Assembly: GCA_963854735.1 (NCBI GenBank)
Contig: OY978102.1
Span: 992,001-1,056,000, forward strand
Reading direction: 5' to 3'
DNA from: Marvania coccoides
Lineage: Eukaryota > Chlorophyta > Trebouxiophyceae > Chlorellales > Chlorellaceae
DNA length: 64,000 bases
In this document: positions 1 through 11,273 of the stretch, piece after piece
How the letters are laid out: every line of letters begins with the position of its first letter
How positions within the stretch are numbered: the first letter of the stretch is position 1
Notes under the pieces: model-generated
The model's input: only the letters and a program-made list of their open reading frames with translations
Told to the model about the DNA's origin: nothing
Database searches by the model: none
Program-made: the position numbers and the translations under genes

Positions 1-2195
1 CTGTCACGGGCCGCCAGCCCCGCAGCGAGCGACTGTTTAGCATTATTATTTTGAATCAGCGTGTGGCACCGACGGACGGTACCACGGAGAAGAGCCAGCC
101 GCGGTGCTTAGCGGATCGCCATAAGAACTCCGTCACTCTTTAATAGCTGCGTTGTCCTGGTGAAGACCTGGGCGCTGCTAAAGTGTAATGATGCACCCCC
201 GGGCGGCAGCGAGCAGCGATGCTGTCGTGGCTGCCATCCAAAACACCGCTTTCCGCTGTCGTTTGCTTTCCTCCTTGTGTGCGAAGAACACCGCACTACG
301 GCGAGTGTATCCACCGGCTTCGAACTGACCGATATGTAGACGACCAAGGAGGACCACGCCCGCCATGATGCGTCTACCACTGGCCTTTTTGCAGCGGGCA
401 CTTTCAACGTGTCCACTTACGGTGCACCACCACCGAGCGCGGGCCTCGGGCAACCATCACCGCACCTTTTCAGCACTCATTGGGAACCATCGACTTGGCG
501 CTTGCCATCCACTTCCTCCTTTACCTACCAATCAGCACCGGCAAGGATGCGTTGTACGGCGACTCTCTCACTGTCTTCCGTACCACCACCACCCGGCACA
601 CACACCTTCTCATATCTTGCGGCCATGCCCACCGCGGTCGCTGGGGCACCCCACCTTAGATTCAAGACTTGCGAGCACAACGACAACGTTACAGAAGGGG
701 GATTTCCGGCGAACGTGCGGGATGGGGGCCCTACCTCGCGGACAGCCCAAAATTTGTTCGTTTTTATAGAGATCTTATGCCTACAGGTTTTTGGAGGTTT
801 GGAGGTTTGGAGGTTTTACATATGGTTGTAACGTCTACTACCAAGGTTGGTGCAAGCCGACGTGCCACTCACCCCGCCATAGTAAGGCGGAGTACCCCCT
901 TCCATCCGTGGGATCAACCTCAGGTACTGGGGGCGTACGGATACAGCATTACGCCGATACCGCACCGTCGCCCACAATGTAAGACTCTGGCCCCTGTCTT
1001 CCTGAGTCCCCCACCGGCGCGACCGACATGAATAAAAGAAAGAGGGAAAAAATGGGGAAAGCAGGACTCTCCTGACGGCAAACGGCCCGTCCGGTTTGGG
1101 GTTCGCGCTTGGGCAATGCTGGCCCGCCCAGCACCCCTCCCATCTACAGCGGTCATTCAACCCCTGGCTTAAGGGTTTATGGTGTACTACCCGGTGTGCT
1201 CACTGGAAATGTGGCACCCGCCATTTGTACCCGTCCGATAGAGACTATGATACCACGGGGAAGTGAAGCATCGGACGTCGCAGTGCAGTAAACAACCAAA
1301 GTTTACGCACTGGCAGCTACAATGAGCTAACTAGTAGGGAGCGCGAACAACCTTTGTGGCACACCCTTTACACCCTGCCCCACCCTTGTCTCAACGACTT
1401 TCAGACTCTCAATCCTTGCTTTTAGCACGCACATCGCGATCTACGCGTATTAAACCGATTTAAATTGCTCACGCTGCTTTGTTAAGTGGTCTACGTTCAT
1501 TAAGTTGCCCAAGTGGCGGCGACGTTGACGTAGATGCTCTTTTCATCCCCTCACTTGCCTGGCCTGGCTATCTCTTCTTCCTCGTTCCACCTTAACTTTT
1601 CCCACATGCTTCTCACATCCATATTACGCAGTCAGAATTGGCTGGGTGAAACACTCTGACGATATGCTCCGCTGAGTGATACTATGCCTCGAGTGCAATA
1701 GAGTCTAGCTTTTTAGTCTGATATTTGGCCTGTTTCTGTTGTTTCTTGAAGAGTGACCTCGAAGCTGGTCTTAGGAGAACTCGAATGTAATCTACATACT
1801 AGTTCATTCATGATTGATCAATATTAATACTATCCTTTCAAAATTTTCCTCAAAATAAATCGTCTCTCTCGCTCCCGAGGTTGTTCAATACCTGTTTGTA
1901 TCGAAATAATTCCTGCTTGAAAGGTATGTGGGACATGATCGCGACCACGATCGCTATCCCTTTCTCGAGGCAGGCGTAGTTCGGAGTAGTGTACTAATCG
2001 TAGTGTACCAGAAGGCCCAGCACCATATAGTTGTCCTCCGCCTCAATTAAATTATATAAAGTGCAAATCAATTTAGAAGTCCTTCCAGGTATGTAAACAG
2101 CCTCCCGTGCTGCCGCTCTCGAATGACACCTCTCGATGAGAGAGAGAAAAATCTCTTGCCCCCTTGGGTGTCGGCTATATCAATGTTCATCGCCG
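1..2195. other. Region with no supported gene
   Basis: Bases 1 to about 1300 are fairly GC-rich and give several overlapping short open frames on both strands, none with a recognisable motif, signal peptide or believable splice structure. A short tandem GGAGGTTT run (three copies) lies near 788-812. From about 1300 to 2195 the sequence is AT-richer and shows nothing beyond possible upstream sequence of the gene at 2318. Confidence 0.6.
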
Positions 2196-3199
2196 CACTT
2201 TGTTTTTATTTAATGATTGATTTGGATGGATGCGACACCCTCAAAATGAACAATTCTTCCAGTCAGACGCAAAATAATTCAACTTGTCCTCCTTTTCATG
2301 CCCCATAGGAAACAACAATGGCGAAGTGCGTCCTCCTCCTCGCCGTGCTGGTGGGCCTGATGGCCTCCGCCAACGCCGTCTACACCGTCCGCCAGCTCAA
2401 CACCACAATCACCTGGCCCGACAACGTCCCCTTTGAGTGCACCACCGGCGGGCTCATAGGGCCTTACTACAACCTGATTGGCGCTGCGGCATGCGTTGGC
2501 GTAACTAACACTCCCAGCGGCGGCCAGGAGCTCTTCGAAATCATCCTGGCGAAGGGCTGGGGCTTTTCGGTAAAATATGCGGGCTGCGCTACGGCGGGTT
2601 GCTCTGTCAATGTCAGCTTCACCTCGCTGACAAACAAAAAATTGAAGTCGAGCTACTCGGCAAAAGCTGGCAAAGTTGTTATTCGTTGAATCCCGTGCGC
2701 CCTGAGCTTGCGCAGCAGCGTTGTCGCCTCCATTTCCGTGATGAATTCTATCACTTTTCTTTTGTTGTTTTCTTCTTCGATGTAGCCCTGTTATTGCTCG
2801 TGCGCTGTCTTTGTGCTGCTCATATTTCCCAGCTCTTATCTTGATGTTCTTCTTATGTCCTTGAGTGTTTTGAAATTTGTTTAAATTTCTTTGATAAGAT
2901 GTCGTGATCATCCTTTTTTTCTTAAAACTTTACTAACAAAATGCGCATTCAACTGGTCATTCCCCCAAAGTTGTTACCTGTAAGGCTTTATTATTATTTT
3001 GAGACGGCAAGAAGAATGATCAGACGGGCGGGGTCGATAACTGAATCTGGACGTCTAGGCAGGGCAAGCTGTGCGTAAAACTCGTTGAAATCTCCTCCTG
3101 AAATCCATGTCGCCGACTGGTGGCAGCGGTGATGGGCAGGTATCAGTGCACCTCCAGCATTAATGAATCGGTACTAAAAACGCACTGGCCTAAAGCGAC
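2196..3199 (+). repeat. Tandem segmental duplication, unit 1
   Basis: About 1 kb that is repeated at 3752-4716. Shared blocks are a leader block with CTTTGTTTTTATTTAAT near 2196, the complete coding sequence, the 3' block after the stop, and a block around 2945-3185 with the same AGACGGGCG stretch and GGTACTAAA end. The start codons of the two units lie 1546 nt apart. Divergence is modest in the coding part and larger, with indels, in the flanks. Confidence 0.85.
2318..2689 (+). CDS. Small secreted four-cysteine protein, copy 1
   Basis: This single-exon gene encodes 123 residues. The first 20 residues are a clear signal peptide (MAKCVLLLAVLVGLMASANA, with cleavage after ANA), so the product is probably exported or extracellular. 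The mature chain of about 103 residues has four cysteines (in FEC, AAC, AGC and AGC contexts), which would allow two disulfides, and a basic C-terminal third. I do not recognise the family and assign no function. The start follows AACAACA, and the AG just upstream (CATAG then GAAACAACA) is conserved in copy 2, hinting at a 5'-UTR intron that ends there. A TGTAA element lies at 2979-2983. The gene is one half of a tandem duplication with the gene at 3864. Confidence 0.75.
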   Translation: MAKCVLLLAVLVGLMASANAVYTVRQLNTTITWPDNVPFECTTGGLIGPYYNLIGAAACVGVTNTPSGGQELFEIILAKGWGFSVKYAGCATAGCSVNVSFTSLTNKKLKSSYSAKAGKVVIR

Positions 3200-3751
3200 T
3201 GTGTCGCCGCGATATCCAGAAGGGTAGACAGCCAATGTAGTGTCCTACTTTTCATTTTTGTTTGAATTTCATGCCAGCTGTCTCATCTATTGCACCAGAA
3301 TGGAGGTCGAATGCTGGCATTACACGAGTCCCAGTGCATCACCACACAGAGCAGCAGCATGGAGGGGGGAGAGGCGGCGGCGGAGGCCCGGAGCTATGGG
3401 GAAGGCCTGGGCCGATTAGTTGTTGGCCGGTCAAACGAACCTTGATATGTTGTAGCCATCTCGGAGGACGCCTACTTGGAAGTGGGGCTTCTCCTTTCTT
3501 ACAGTCTCCTTTCTTCGAGGCTTGTAGTGGCCCGAGGCATGCCCGAGGTCGGGTAAACTACACTTGTCGTACCAGCAACAAAAAAAAGTCGATATTGTTG
3601 TTTATATTATACTTTTTATACAATATTATTCCCTGCGTAAGTAAACAGACCCCTGCGCTCTCACTGAACACACCTCTCCGAGAAATGAAAACAAACTTTT
3701 CTCTCTTGCTTTGAAGCCGACCATAGCTATACCTATGAAGTTCACATCAAC
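3200..3751. other. Spacer between the two duplicated units
   Basis: About 550 nt of non-repeated sequence. It holds a 150-codon open frame (3262-3714) whose composition is uneven and which has no motif, so I do not call it a gene. Nothing else is seen. Confidence 0.5.
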
Positions 3752-4716
3752 CGTACTTTGTTTTTATTTAATTTGGATGGTGGTGGTGCTGGTGGGGGTC
3801 TGAGGGGGGGATACGACACACTTTTTTTTAAACGATAATTATCCATCCCCGCAGGAAACAACAATGGCGAAGTGCGTCCTCCTCCTCGCCGTGCTGGTGG
3901 GCCTGATGGCCTCGGCCAACGCCGTCTACACCGTCCGCCAGCTCAGCACCGCAATCACCTGGCCCGACACCGTCCCCTTTGAGTGCACCACCGGGGGGCT
4001 CGCAGGGAAGCCTTACTACAATCTGATTGGTGTTGCGGCATGCGTTGGCGTTACTAACACCCCCAGCGGCGGCCAGGAGCTCTTCGAAATCATCCTGGCG
4101 AAGGGCTGGGGCTTTTCGGTAAAATATGCGGGCTGCGCTACGGCGGGTTGCTTTGTCGATGTCAGCTTCACCTCGCTGACAAACAAAAAATTGAAGTCGA
4201 GGTACTCGGCAAAAGCTGGCAAAGTCGTTATTAAATGATCAAGTCAAGTCGAGGCAAAGTCGTTTTTTGGTTGAATCCCGCGCACCTGAGCGTGACAACG
4301 CTGCGCAGCAGCGTTGTCGCCTCCATTTCCGCGATGATTTCTATCGCTTTTCTTTTCTTCTTTTCTTCTTTGATGTAGCCCTGTTATTGCTCGTACGCTG
4401 TCCTTGTGCTGCTCATATTTCCCAGTCCATATAAAATCTTAATGTTATTCTGATGTCCTTGAGTGTTTTGAACTGGTCATGTCCCTCCAAAGTTACCTGT
4501 AAGTCTTTTATTATTATTTTGAAACGGCAAGAAGAATGATCAGACGGGCGCGGTCGATAACTGATTCTGGACGTCTAGGCAGGGCAGGCTGTGCCTAAGA
4601 CTCGATGAAATCCCTTTCTATCTCCTTCCGATATTTATATCTCCGACCGGCGGCAGCGGTGGTCGGGCAGGTATCGGTGCACCCCCAGCAATAACCAGGT
4701 ACTAAACACGCACTGG
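3752..4716 (+). repeat. Tandem segmental duplication, unit 2
   Basis: Second copy of the block at 2196-3199, in the same orientation, with coding, 3' flank and distal AGACGGGCG blocks in the same order. It ends near the GGTACTAAA match at about 4696. Upstream of the start codon it differs from unit 1 by insertions, including a G-rich stretch near 3780-3810. Confidence 0.85.
3864..4238 (+). CDS. Small secreted four-cysteine protein, copy 2
   Basis: This single-exon gene encodes 124 residues and is a paralogue of the gene at 2318. The signal peptide is identical in protein sequence. The mature part differs by a handful of substitutions (for example N to S, N to T and S to F) and one added residue after the GG of TTGGLAGK, a 3-nt insertion. 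All four mature cysteines are kept. Both copies are intact, so both are probably expressed, although transcription cannot be seen here. The 3' TGTAA element is at 4498-4502. The function is unknown. A cell-wall or surface role is a guess from export and small size only. Confidence 0.75.
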   Translation: MAKCVLLLAVLVGLMASANAVYTVRQLSTAITWPDTVPFECTTGGLAGKPYYNLIGVAACVGVTNTPSGGQELFEIILAKGWGFSVKYAGCATAGCFVDVSFTSLTNKKLKSRYSAKAGKVVIK

Positions 4717-5077
4717 GTCTAATGGGAGGAGACCTCCATTCTGGATTAATCAGTACATATAGTTTGCCCCCACGTTTCCCCTATTTTTTCCCTCTTACTC
4801 CTGTTTGCTGACAAAGAAGCAAGGCTGATATTGAATTTTTGAAACCCGTGTCATCGCATGGAATGGTGAAAAAAGCGGAGAGCAGCGCAAGTGCGCTCAG
4901 AAGGAGATGGCAGCATGGCCGTTTACATTCGCGGCATTCATTAGAACGAACGAGTAACATCATTCAAAATAACTTGTAATTACTTGTTATTCATTCAGCT
5001 GGTTCTCCCCACCGCCGCCACCACTAAATCCCCCTTCCCCCGCTCCCAAACAAATTTACACACGTGCGAGCGCCATT
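4717..5077. other. Intergenic stretch after the duplication
   Basis: AT-rich intergenic DNA between the second duplicated unit and the 3' end of PEX5, which is on the other strand. TTACA at 5056-5060 reads TGTAA on the minus strand, 18 nt after the PEX5 stop, and may be its poly(A) signal. Nothing else is seen. Confidence 0.5.
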
Positions 5078-7594
5078 TCACAGTGGCAGCGCCTCCGCCA
5101 GCGCCTCCAGATCCTGCATGTCCGCAGCCCTCAGCAGGTCCTCCCTCGCGGCACACGACAGCGACGTCCGAAGGTACCCCCACACCGCCGCCGCCTTTCG
5201 ATTCAGCGCCAGCGCCCGCACGTAGTACCTCGCACTGCCGTCGTAGTCCCCCAAATTCGCCAGCGAAATGCCCATATTGGTCCATGCACGCATGTAGTTG
5301 GGCTTCAGGTCCAACGCCTTTTCGTACGCCTCTAGCGCGTCTGCGGAGCGCGCGGAGTTGGCCAGCGTGGCCCCCAGCTTGTTCCACAGCGAGTAGTCCT
5401 GCGGGCGCAGCGCCAGCGCGGCCCGAAACGAGTTCACCGCCCCGTCGTACCGCCGTGCCAGATTGTACAACACCCCAAGCGCAGCATGCACGTCAGCGTC
5501 CTGTGGGGCCGCCGCGGCTGCCGCCTCGTACAGCCCCACCACATACGCCATGGCTTGGGAGGAATCAGGGGGCCCAGGGGCGTGGCGAGCTGACAGGCTG
5601 TGGGTCGGATGCCGCATAATCCACTCTCGCAGATAGCCCAGCGCCTGGGTCTGCTCCAGCTCGTTGGTGTGGCTCACCCCCAGGCTGAGAAGCGCATCCA
5701 GGTGGGAGGGGTCCGCTGCCAGGGCGCGATTGAGTGCGGCGATGGCTTGGGTGTCATCGTCATTTTCAGCCTGCACCGTGCCTAGCAGCCGCCAGGCCTC
5801 GGCATTGGAAGGGTTGCGCTGGCATTCGGCCTCCAGTGCCAGCACCGCCTCGGACAGAACCCCCTGTAAACAGCATTAAAGAGAAAATGTCGATTAAAAA
5901 ACTGGTTGAAAAAAACCGGGAATTCCAAAGAGGGGGCCGAAGGCAAGGGCGTACCTTTCTGAAGAGGTCCTTGCCCTTGACAAAGCTGTCGTAGTCGATC
6001 AGGAAAGGGTTGTTCTCAGTCATGACGTACTGTCCAGAGGAGCGGGGACCCACTTCTGAGTGAAGACGCTCGAGCTCCTGCGCAAATAATAACGGCCAAT
6101 ACAATGCAATAATAAATGACGAGTCTTATTATGTAATCGCACGTAATTTTGAGCAGCAATTGCTTTACTTTAATGAACAAAGGGAGAGAACTCCGTCAAC
6201 TAAAGTGAAACTGACCTGCAGGTACTCCTCCTCCCAGGCGGCTGCGTCCACCGTCGAGGGCTGCTCCGCCGCCGCAAACTGCTCCGCCCATGCCGTGCCC
6301 GGGTGCTGCTGCGCCTGAAACGCCGCAAACTCGTCGCCCCACAGCGACACCCCGCTTGTGGCAGCTTCCCGCTGGCTAGAAAACTCTTCAGCCCATCTGG
6401 CAGCCGCCGCCGGCACCTCCCGCACCGCGTTATCCTCCATGATGAGCTCCCCGCGGCTCATTTTCGACACAAACTGCAGAAATTTCGAGTTTTGGAACTT
6501 GGGGTCTTGATTGGCGGACAGCGTTTCAGCCAACTTTTTCGTCTGTTCCAGCGCCTCGCCCGCGCCCGCACGCTGCCGTGCGGCCGTTCCCACGGCCGCA
6601 GATGCCCGATACTCGTCCGCCCAGTCGCTGGCGCCCCCCTCAGTCGCTGCAAATTCGTTCGCCCACGCCAACTGCACCGCCGCCGCGCTCGGCCCGTTTT
6701 CTCCGACTTGCAGGGCTTGAAATTCATTGATCCAGGCGGTGCTGGGTCTGGCAGCAGCTGCGGAAGCTGCATGGGAGGCTGCATGGGAGGCTCCTTTGTA
6801 AATTGCGTCCCATGCGGAGGGGGAAGCGGCCAGGGCTCCGCCGCCCGGTAAAGCAGCGGGATCGATGTTGAGCGAGTGCAGCAGGCGGTCAACTTGTGCA
6901 TCTGCGTACCCCGCACCTTGATCTGCAAACATTTGGCGCGCCAGAATGGTACTGCGGTCCCTTACCCTACATTTGTCCGGCACGCTGAGCTCTACCGCCA
7001 AAGAAAGTGGCCCAGAGGGTGCAGCGGCGTATCCTGGCTGGCCTGGGACCTTTAAAAAGGCGTGCAAGAGCGGGGTGACGGCTGCACGCTGCTGGAACGA
7101 GGCGGACAGCGCGTCGTGGGGCAGCCCAGCGAATCTGCCGGAGCTTTGCGCCGCTTCAAATTCGCGAGCAAACGCGTCCCCCGCAGCGTTGCTCTGCCGC
7201 AGGAACGCTTCCACGTCTGTAGTGGCGTCGTAGTGGGGGAGGAAGCCTGGCACGGCAGGGAGGTCGCTGCGAAGAGCAGCTTCGGCGGCGGCAGCAGCTG
7301 AGAGGGGACGGTACGGGGCAGGGGCGTAGGAGGGTCCCACGCGGCCCACTCCAGGCAACTGCAGGGATGTTATAATAGTATTTAGAGCGCGGTTTGTGCG
7401 GCATGAAGCCTTGTGCGGGGCATCTTGGGATTTGAAATTGGGATGGAACGCACCTCGTGCACTTGTTGCTGCTGTTTGGCGCGGCCCCCGAGGATAGCGT
7501 TGGCGAAGGACGCAGCAGCGTTGCTAGGACCTCCCGCATCTGCCGGACCACAGACTTCAGCCGATGTCACGAGATCACGGAGGGCAGAAGCCAT
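5078..7594 (-). CDS. PEX5: Peroxisomal targeting signal receptor PEX5
   Basis: PEX5 binds PTS1 cargo in the cytosol and docks it at the peroxisome membrane. The exons on the minus strand are 7594-7454, 7358-6216, 6077-5955 and 5863-5078, all phase 0, giving 730 residues. The N-terminus MASALRDLV..C matches the plant-type start, with the conserved Cys (residue 15) that is the expected monoubiquitination site for recycling. Residues 230-428 hold eight W-x-x-x-F/Y pentapeptides (WDAIY, WINEF, WANEF, WADEY, WAEEF, WGDEF, WAEQF, WEEEY), the PEX14/PEX13-binding repeats. A conserved block KFLQFVSKMSRGEL lies among them. NNPFL starts the TPR array (about residues 445-700), which binds the PTS1 tripeptide. 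Its start codon is 283 nt from that of a divergent RING gene. The family call is very secure. Confidence 0.95.
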
Positions 7595-7877
7595 TGTGGG
7601 GGGGTTATTTTGTAGCCCAGAGAATGTTACCTGGAAGAAAATTTTAATGCATATTTTGAATGCGCTAAAATGCCTGTGGAACAACTTTTCTCAGGGACTT
7701 GACAGCTTTGAACAAATTCTCGCTCCACGCTCGCTCTTCTCAATTTTAATTTTTTTATTTAGCACGTTCGAAAACTGCGGGCATCCAATGGGGTAATGCG
7801 ACCCCCTAAACACGAACTGATTTTTGATAATAAATAATTCAAGAGAACCTCGTTTGCGTGTCGCTTGGTCTCGCAAT
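7595..7877. promoter_or_regulatory. Shared 5' region of PEX5 and the RING gene
   Basis: This is the 283-nt gap between two divergent start codons. It is AT-rich with pyrimidine tracts and must contain the 5' UTRs and core promoters of both genes. No TATA box can be assigned with confidence. Confidence 0.4.
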
Positions 7878-9805
7878 ATGAAGCGCACTGCCGTGTTTGC
7901 CACAGTGTGCACTCTCTTGTTGGCGTACGGGCAAGCACAGGCTGGAGGAGAACAAGACGTTGTCGAAGTCCCAATCCCTCACCGATCTCACCTCGACCCT
8001 CAGCCCCGCATAGCAGGTCTGCCAGCTGCCTTACCTCCTCCAAAATATCAGCCTCCACATTTCCTCACTCCCAACCCATTCAAACACGTTTTTCTCGACA
8101 GACACTGGCGACCTCGCGAGGTTGGAGCTCTGTGACTGCCAGCCTGCCTCTGGCGCGCCCGGAGGGCTCTCCTGCGACAAGGAGGGCTTCTTCGTGTCGT
8201 CCTTCGAGCGCCAGGGCCAGTGGATGGCTGGCGGCGGCGCAGTGCCGCTCTCTAGAGCAATATGCTGCCGGCCCTGCCTCCCGGCTTCTCTTCCCAACAC
8301 CTCTACAGCTGCCCCCCTGGCCCGCGCACTTGCCGACCACTCGGATACCCCTCTGGCCGTGGTGTCGCTGGGCTGCCATGCCTCCAACGACCCGCTGGGC
8401 GTGCGCTGCGAGGCCGACGCTGCCAGCTTCATTTCCGGCTTTGCGGACTCGGTGCGTGTCTTCGCCTCAGCTGGTGAGTAGTAAATTAGTTATACACAAA
8501 AAAAAAAACTATTTTGCCTCTGGCGCTGCAATTTTGAGGACAGATCAACAGGGGCTGGGTTTTAATATTTGAAATCTGAAAGGCCAAATATATAAAGGGG
8601 GGGGGGGAACTAGGCAAAACTATGCTTTTCCCCCATTTATCAAGCTAATCAACCCACTCCTTGTTGTTTTGCACCTTCTAGACACTCAATACCCCATCAA
8701 CACGGCCCAGTGCTGCACCCCCGCCCTTCTCATGGCCTCTGGCGACGCCTGGGCGCTGCAGCGCTGCGGCTGCGGCGTCTCCGAAGACCGCTCGCACCCC
8801 GTCAGCTGCGGCGGCGGCCAAATCCCCAACGCCACGCAGCTGCTGGCCGGTTTTGACTTTTTCCGGCTCTCACCGCTGGCGCAGGTGGTGCCAGTTGGCC
8901 CTGCCAAGTGCTGCAGCGTGTGCGTGTCGGGGAAGGTGCACCCCGCTGCCGCCTGCGCAGAGCTCGACGGCTGCAGCGGCAACGGCGTGTGTTTGTTGGG
9001 GCGCTGTGAGTGTTCTGCTGGGTGGGGCGGCCCCGACTGCAGCCAGCCTCTGGGGGGCAAAACTAAGTGGGGAGGCCGCATTCCGCCCTGGGCTGTGGCC
9101 TTGATCGTCATCGGCAGCTGCCTGCTGGCCATGGCCATTCTTTCCACCGCTGCGCACCTCGCGGAACTCATTTTCGAGGCAAGAACGGGCGGCAGCGACG
9201 GCGACGGCGATTCGCCCAATCGGCCGCTGCTGCTGCGCATCGACGCTGACGACGCAGGGTCAGTCGGGTCACAGGACACGGAGGAGTGTGATGAAGGCGT
9301 GGAGGAGCGCATCGAGGGCGTTATATTGAGTTTAGAGGATGCAAACGAGAGAGCAGCTGCGGCGGCAGCGGCGGCGGAAAATGCGGGCGGGGATGAGGAG
9401 GAAGTCAGCACTGGGCCTGCTATGGCGCCCTCCGACCGAGGCGTGGCGGCAACTGGCGACGCAGACGAAGAGCTGCGCCCAGCAGAAGAAAGCGGCGGCG
9501 AGCTGGAAGCAGCGGTGGCGGCAGACTTGAGCACCGTGGAAACTGGCGGAGGAGCCGCTTCTGCTGCTGCGGATGCTGCTGCGGCTGCTGCACCGCCTGC
9601 GGAAGCTGAGGAGAAGCTGGGTGGTGCCTATGCGGGGGTGGGCCCGCTGGGAGGTGTGGATTGTGTGGTGTGCATGATCAGACCGGTGCAGACGGTGGTG
9701 GTGCCGTGTGGGCACGTCTGCATGTGCAGGCGCTGCGCGCGCCGGCTCACTCGCTGCCCCATCTGCCGCAAGGAGGTGGCGCGGCGGCAGCGGCTGTACA
9801 TTTGA
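7878..9805 (+). CDS. Secretory type I membrane RING E3 ligase with EGF-like ectodomain
   Basis: The exons are 7878-8016, 8102-8473 and 8682-9805 (phases 1 and 1), giving 544 residues. The protein starts with a signal peptide (MKRTAVFATVCTLLLAYGQA). A Cys-rich ectodomain follows, with an EGF-like module near residues 262-288 (C..LDGCSGNGVC..CECSAGWGGPDC). A transmembrane helix (about 307-329) leads to a cytosolic tail rich in Ala, Glu and Asp. The C-terminus has a C3HC4-type RING (about 498-535; CVVC, CGHVCMC, RCPICR), the type that recruits E2 enzymes. The layout suggests a ubiquitin ligase that senses something in a lumen or outside the cell, but the ectodomain family is not recognised. The first intron boundary is the least certain; the phase-1 GT at 8017 keeps the frame. 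A TGTAA element is at 9994-9998. Confidence 0.8.
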
Positions 9806-10686
9806 TTTGCAGCAGGGGAAGGGCGATGAAAGAAGGGAAAAGGCCGCTGTATTGCTTTCTTTGATCCCTTACAATCGCCGTTGTTCCTTTAGCAGATGTC
9901 ACAACCCTTTTATACTATTTCCACAAATTTGGTTTATAGTGCTTTCCCCTTTAGCGAGGCAACGTCTTTCACATTTCTGTTTCTCTTTCTGTATGTAATA
10001 TATTTCGCGGCGTGCGCGACCTCTGTATTGTTCTTTGTTTCATAGCTTACCCTCTCCCCAACATGCAACTTCGTTTGTTTTTTTGTATATTTTTTTTTTC
10101 ATATGCTCAATCAATATGCACCGAGGATAATTAAGCTCTCTCTCTATATATAATAGAGAATCTCTCTTGAGCAAAGCTCTAAGCTGCAGGGAGGACTCCT
10201 TCGTCAAGAAATGACAGCGTCATTGCGCGCGCTGCGTTCGTGAGCGGCATGACGTGCAGGCCAGACACACCTGGCAATGCCAACGTCTGCATTTAGATTA
10301 GATTTTCTTTCTTTCCGCTTGTGTGGCGCTTCTTTTGGCGGTACATTTTAGAGAGCAAGCAAGGAAGAATGACGTTAAATCCACGTGTAATCATAATAAA
10401 TCACTTTCTTTCTCTTGCAACGCAATAGCAAGGCAAAGACTCTGCTGCTACTAGATATTTTTCTCGCTCGGATGTCTTGGCAAGCATTGGGGAGAAGCCT
10501 GGGATTTTCCTCTTATTTTAATCGTGGAGAAGGTCTTACATCATAGTAGGTGCCCGAAAACGTCAAGAAAAATGAGAAGATACATAATTAAATCTAAATT
10601 AGTCATCAGGTTCTTTCTCTACTAGAAGTAGTTCCCTAGCAGGGAACCTGTATGCAGCGGCGGAAGAAAAGGTACAAACATAAATC
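9806..10686. other. 3' flanks of the RING gene and of a small secreted gene
   Basis: AT-rich non-coding DNA. It contains the RING-gene 3' UTR with TGTAA at 9994-9998, a diverged copy of the recurrent CATATGC-type motif at about 10097-10125, a CT/TA-rich run near 10138-10160, and TTACA at 10536-10540 (TGTAA on the minus strand) 147 nt after the stop of the gene at 10687. No coding potential is seen. Confidence 0.5.
10097..10125 (+). repeat. Diverged copy of the recurrent CATATGCYCA motif
   Basis: This copy reads TTTTCATATGCTCAAT, then CAATATGCACCGAGG. It is the same start as the copies at 35433, 38358, 39343 and 44595, with a small internal change. It lies in the 3' flank of the RING gene. 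Confidence 0.4.
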
Positions 10687-10989
10687 TTAATATCCCCACT
10701 CGGACTTGGGGGCGCCCGCATGCTCCTCAATCTTCTCGTGGACCAGCTGCCTCGCTCCAGAAACCACAGCAGCCTTGGCCTCCAGCAGGCGAGCCGCTTT
10801 TTCAGGGACCGGAGAGAGGTCGACAAAGTGAGAGGGGTCCAGTGAGAGGGCGCTCTTCAATGCTTCCACCAGCTCCAGATTGCTCTCAGGCTTGAGAGGG
10901 TGAGCCAGCACGCGAGCAGCTGAAACCGCCGGGAAGGCGATGAGACAGGTGCCCACCAACACCAGCAGGAACCTAGAAGCAGGGGTCAT
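10687..10989 (-). CDS. Small secreted protein of unknown function
   Basis: A single open frame of 100 residues on the minus strand begins with a good signal peptide (MTPASRFLLVLVGTCLIAFP, cleavage likely after VSA). The mature part is about 75 residues, helical in pattern, rich in Leu, Ala, Glu and Lys, and has no cysteine. No family is recognised. The frame is GC-rich compared with both flanks, which supports a real gene. The 5' leader holds imperfect TTGCTTGAGG-type repeats. TGTAA on the minus strand lies 147 nt past the stop. Confidence 0.55.
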   Translation of the reverse strand: MTPASRFLLVLVGTCLIAFPAVSAARVLAHPLKPESNLELVEALKSALSLDPSHFVDLSPVPEKAARLLEAKAAVVSGARQLVHEKIEEHAGAPKSEWGY

Positions 10990-11273
10990 GATGACGGATT
11001 GCTTGTCTTGTTTGCTTTGAGGTTGCTTGAGGTTGCTTTAAATTTGCTTGTAGGTTGAATTGCTTGAAAATTGCCGGTAGAAATAAAATTGCAACTGTGG
11101 AATGCCTGTTGCAGAAAGTTATGCGGCGGAGAAAAGGTGGGATCAAACGTCCCACGCCAGGATCAAATTTATTAAAATTGTCACTTTCGTCTTTTTATCT
11201 TCCCTTCATGGAAGAAAGCGCCGGCGCCGGCGGGGTTGATTCGAGTAACGGCTTCATTAGACTAACTTGCCAA

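Noticed and set aside
108..1291. Several overlapping open frames of 60-140 codons on both strands
   Set aside because: They overlap in all frames, have no motif or signal, and no consistent splice pattern. The region is simply low in stop codons because of GC content.
3262..3714. 150-codon open frame between the duplicated secreted genes
   Set aside because: It is absent from the duplicated units, has uneven composition with an AT-rich second half, and shows no domain.
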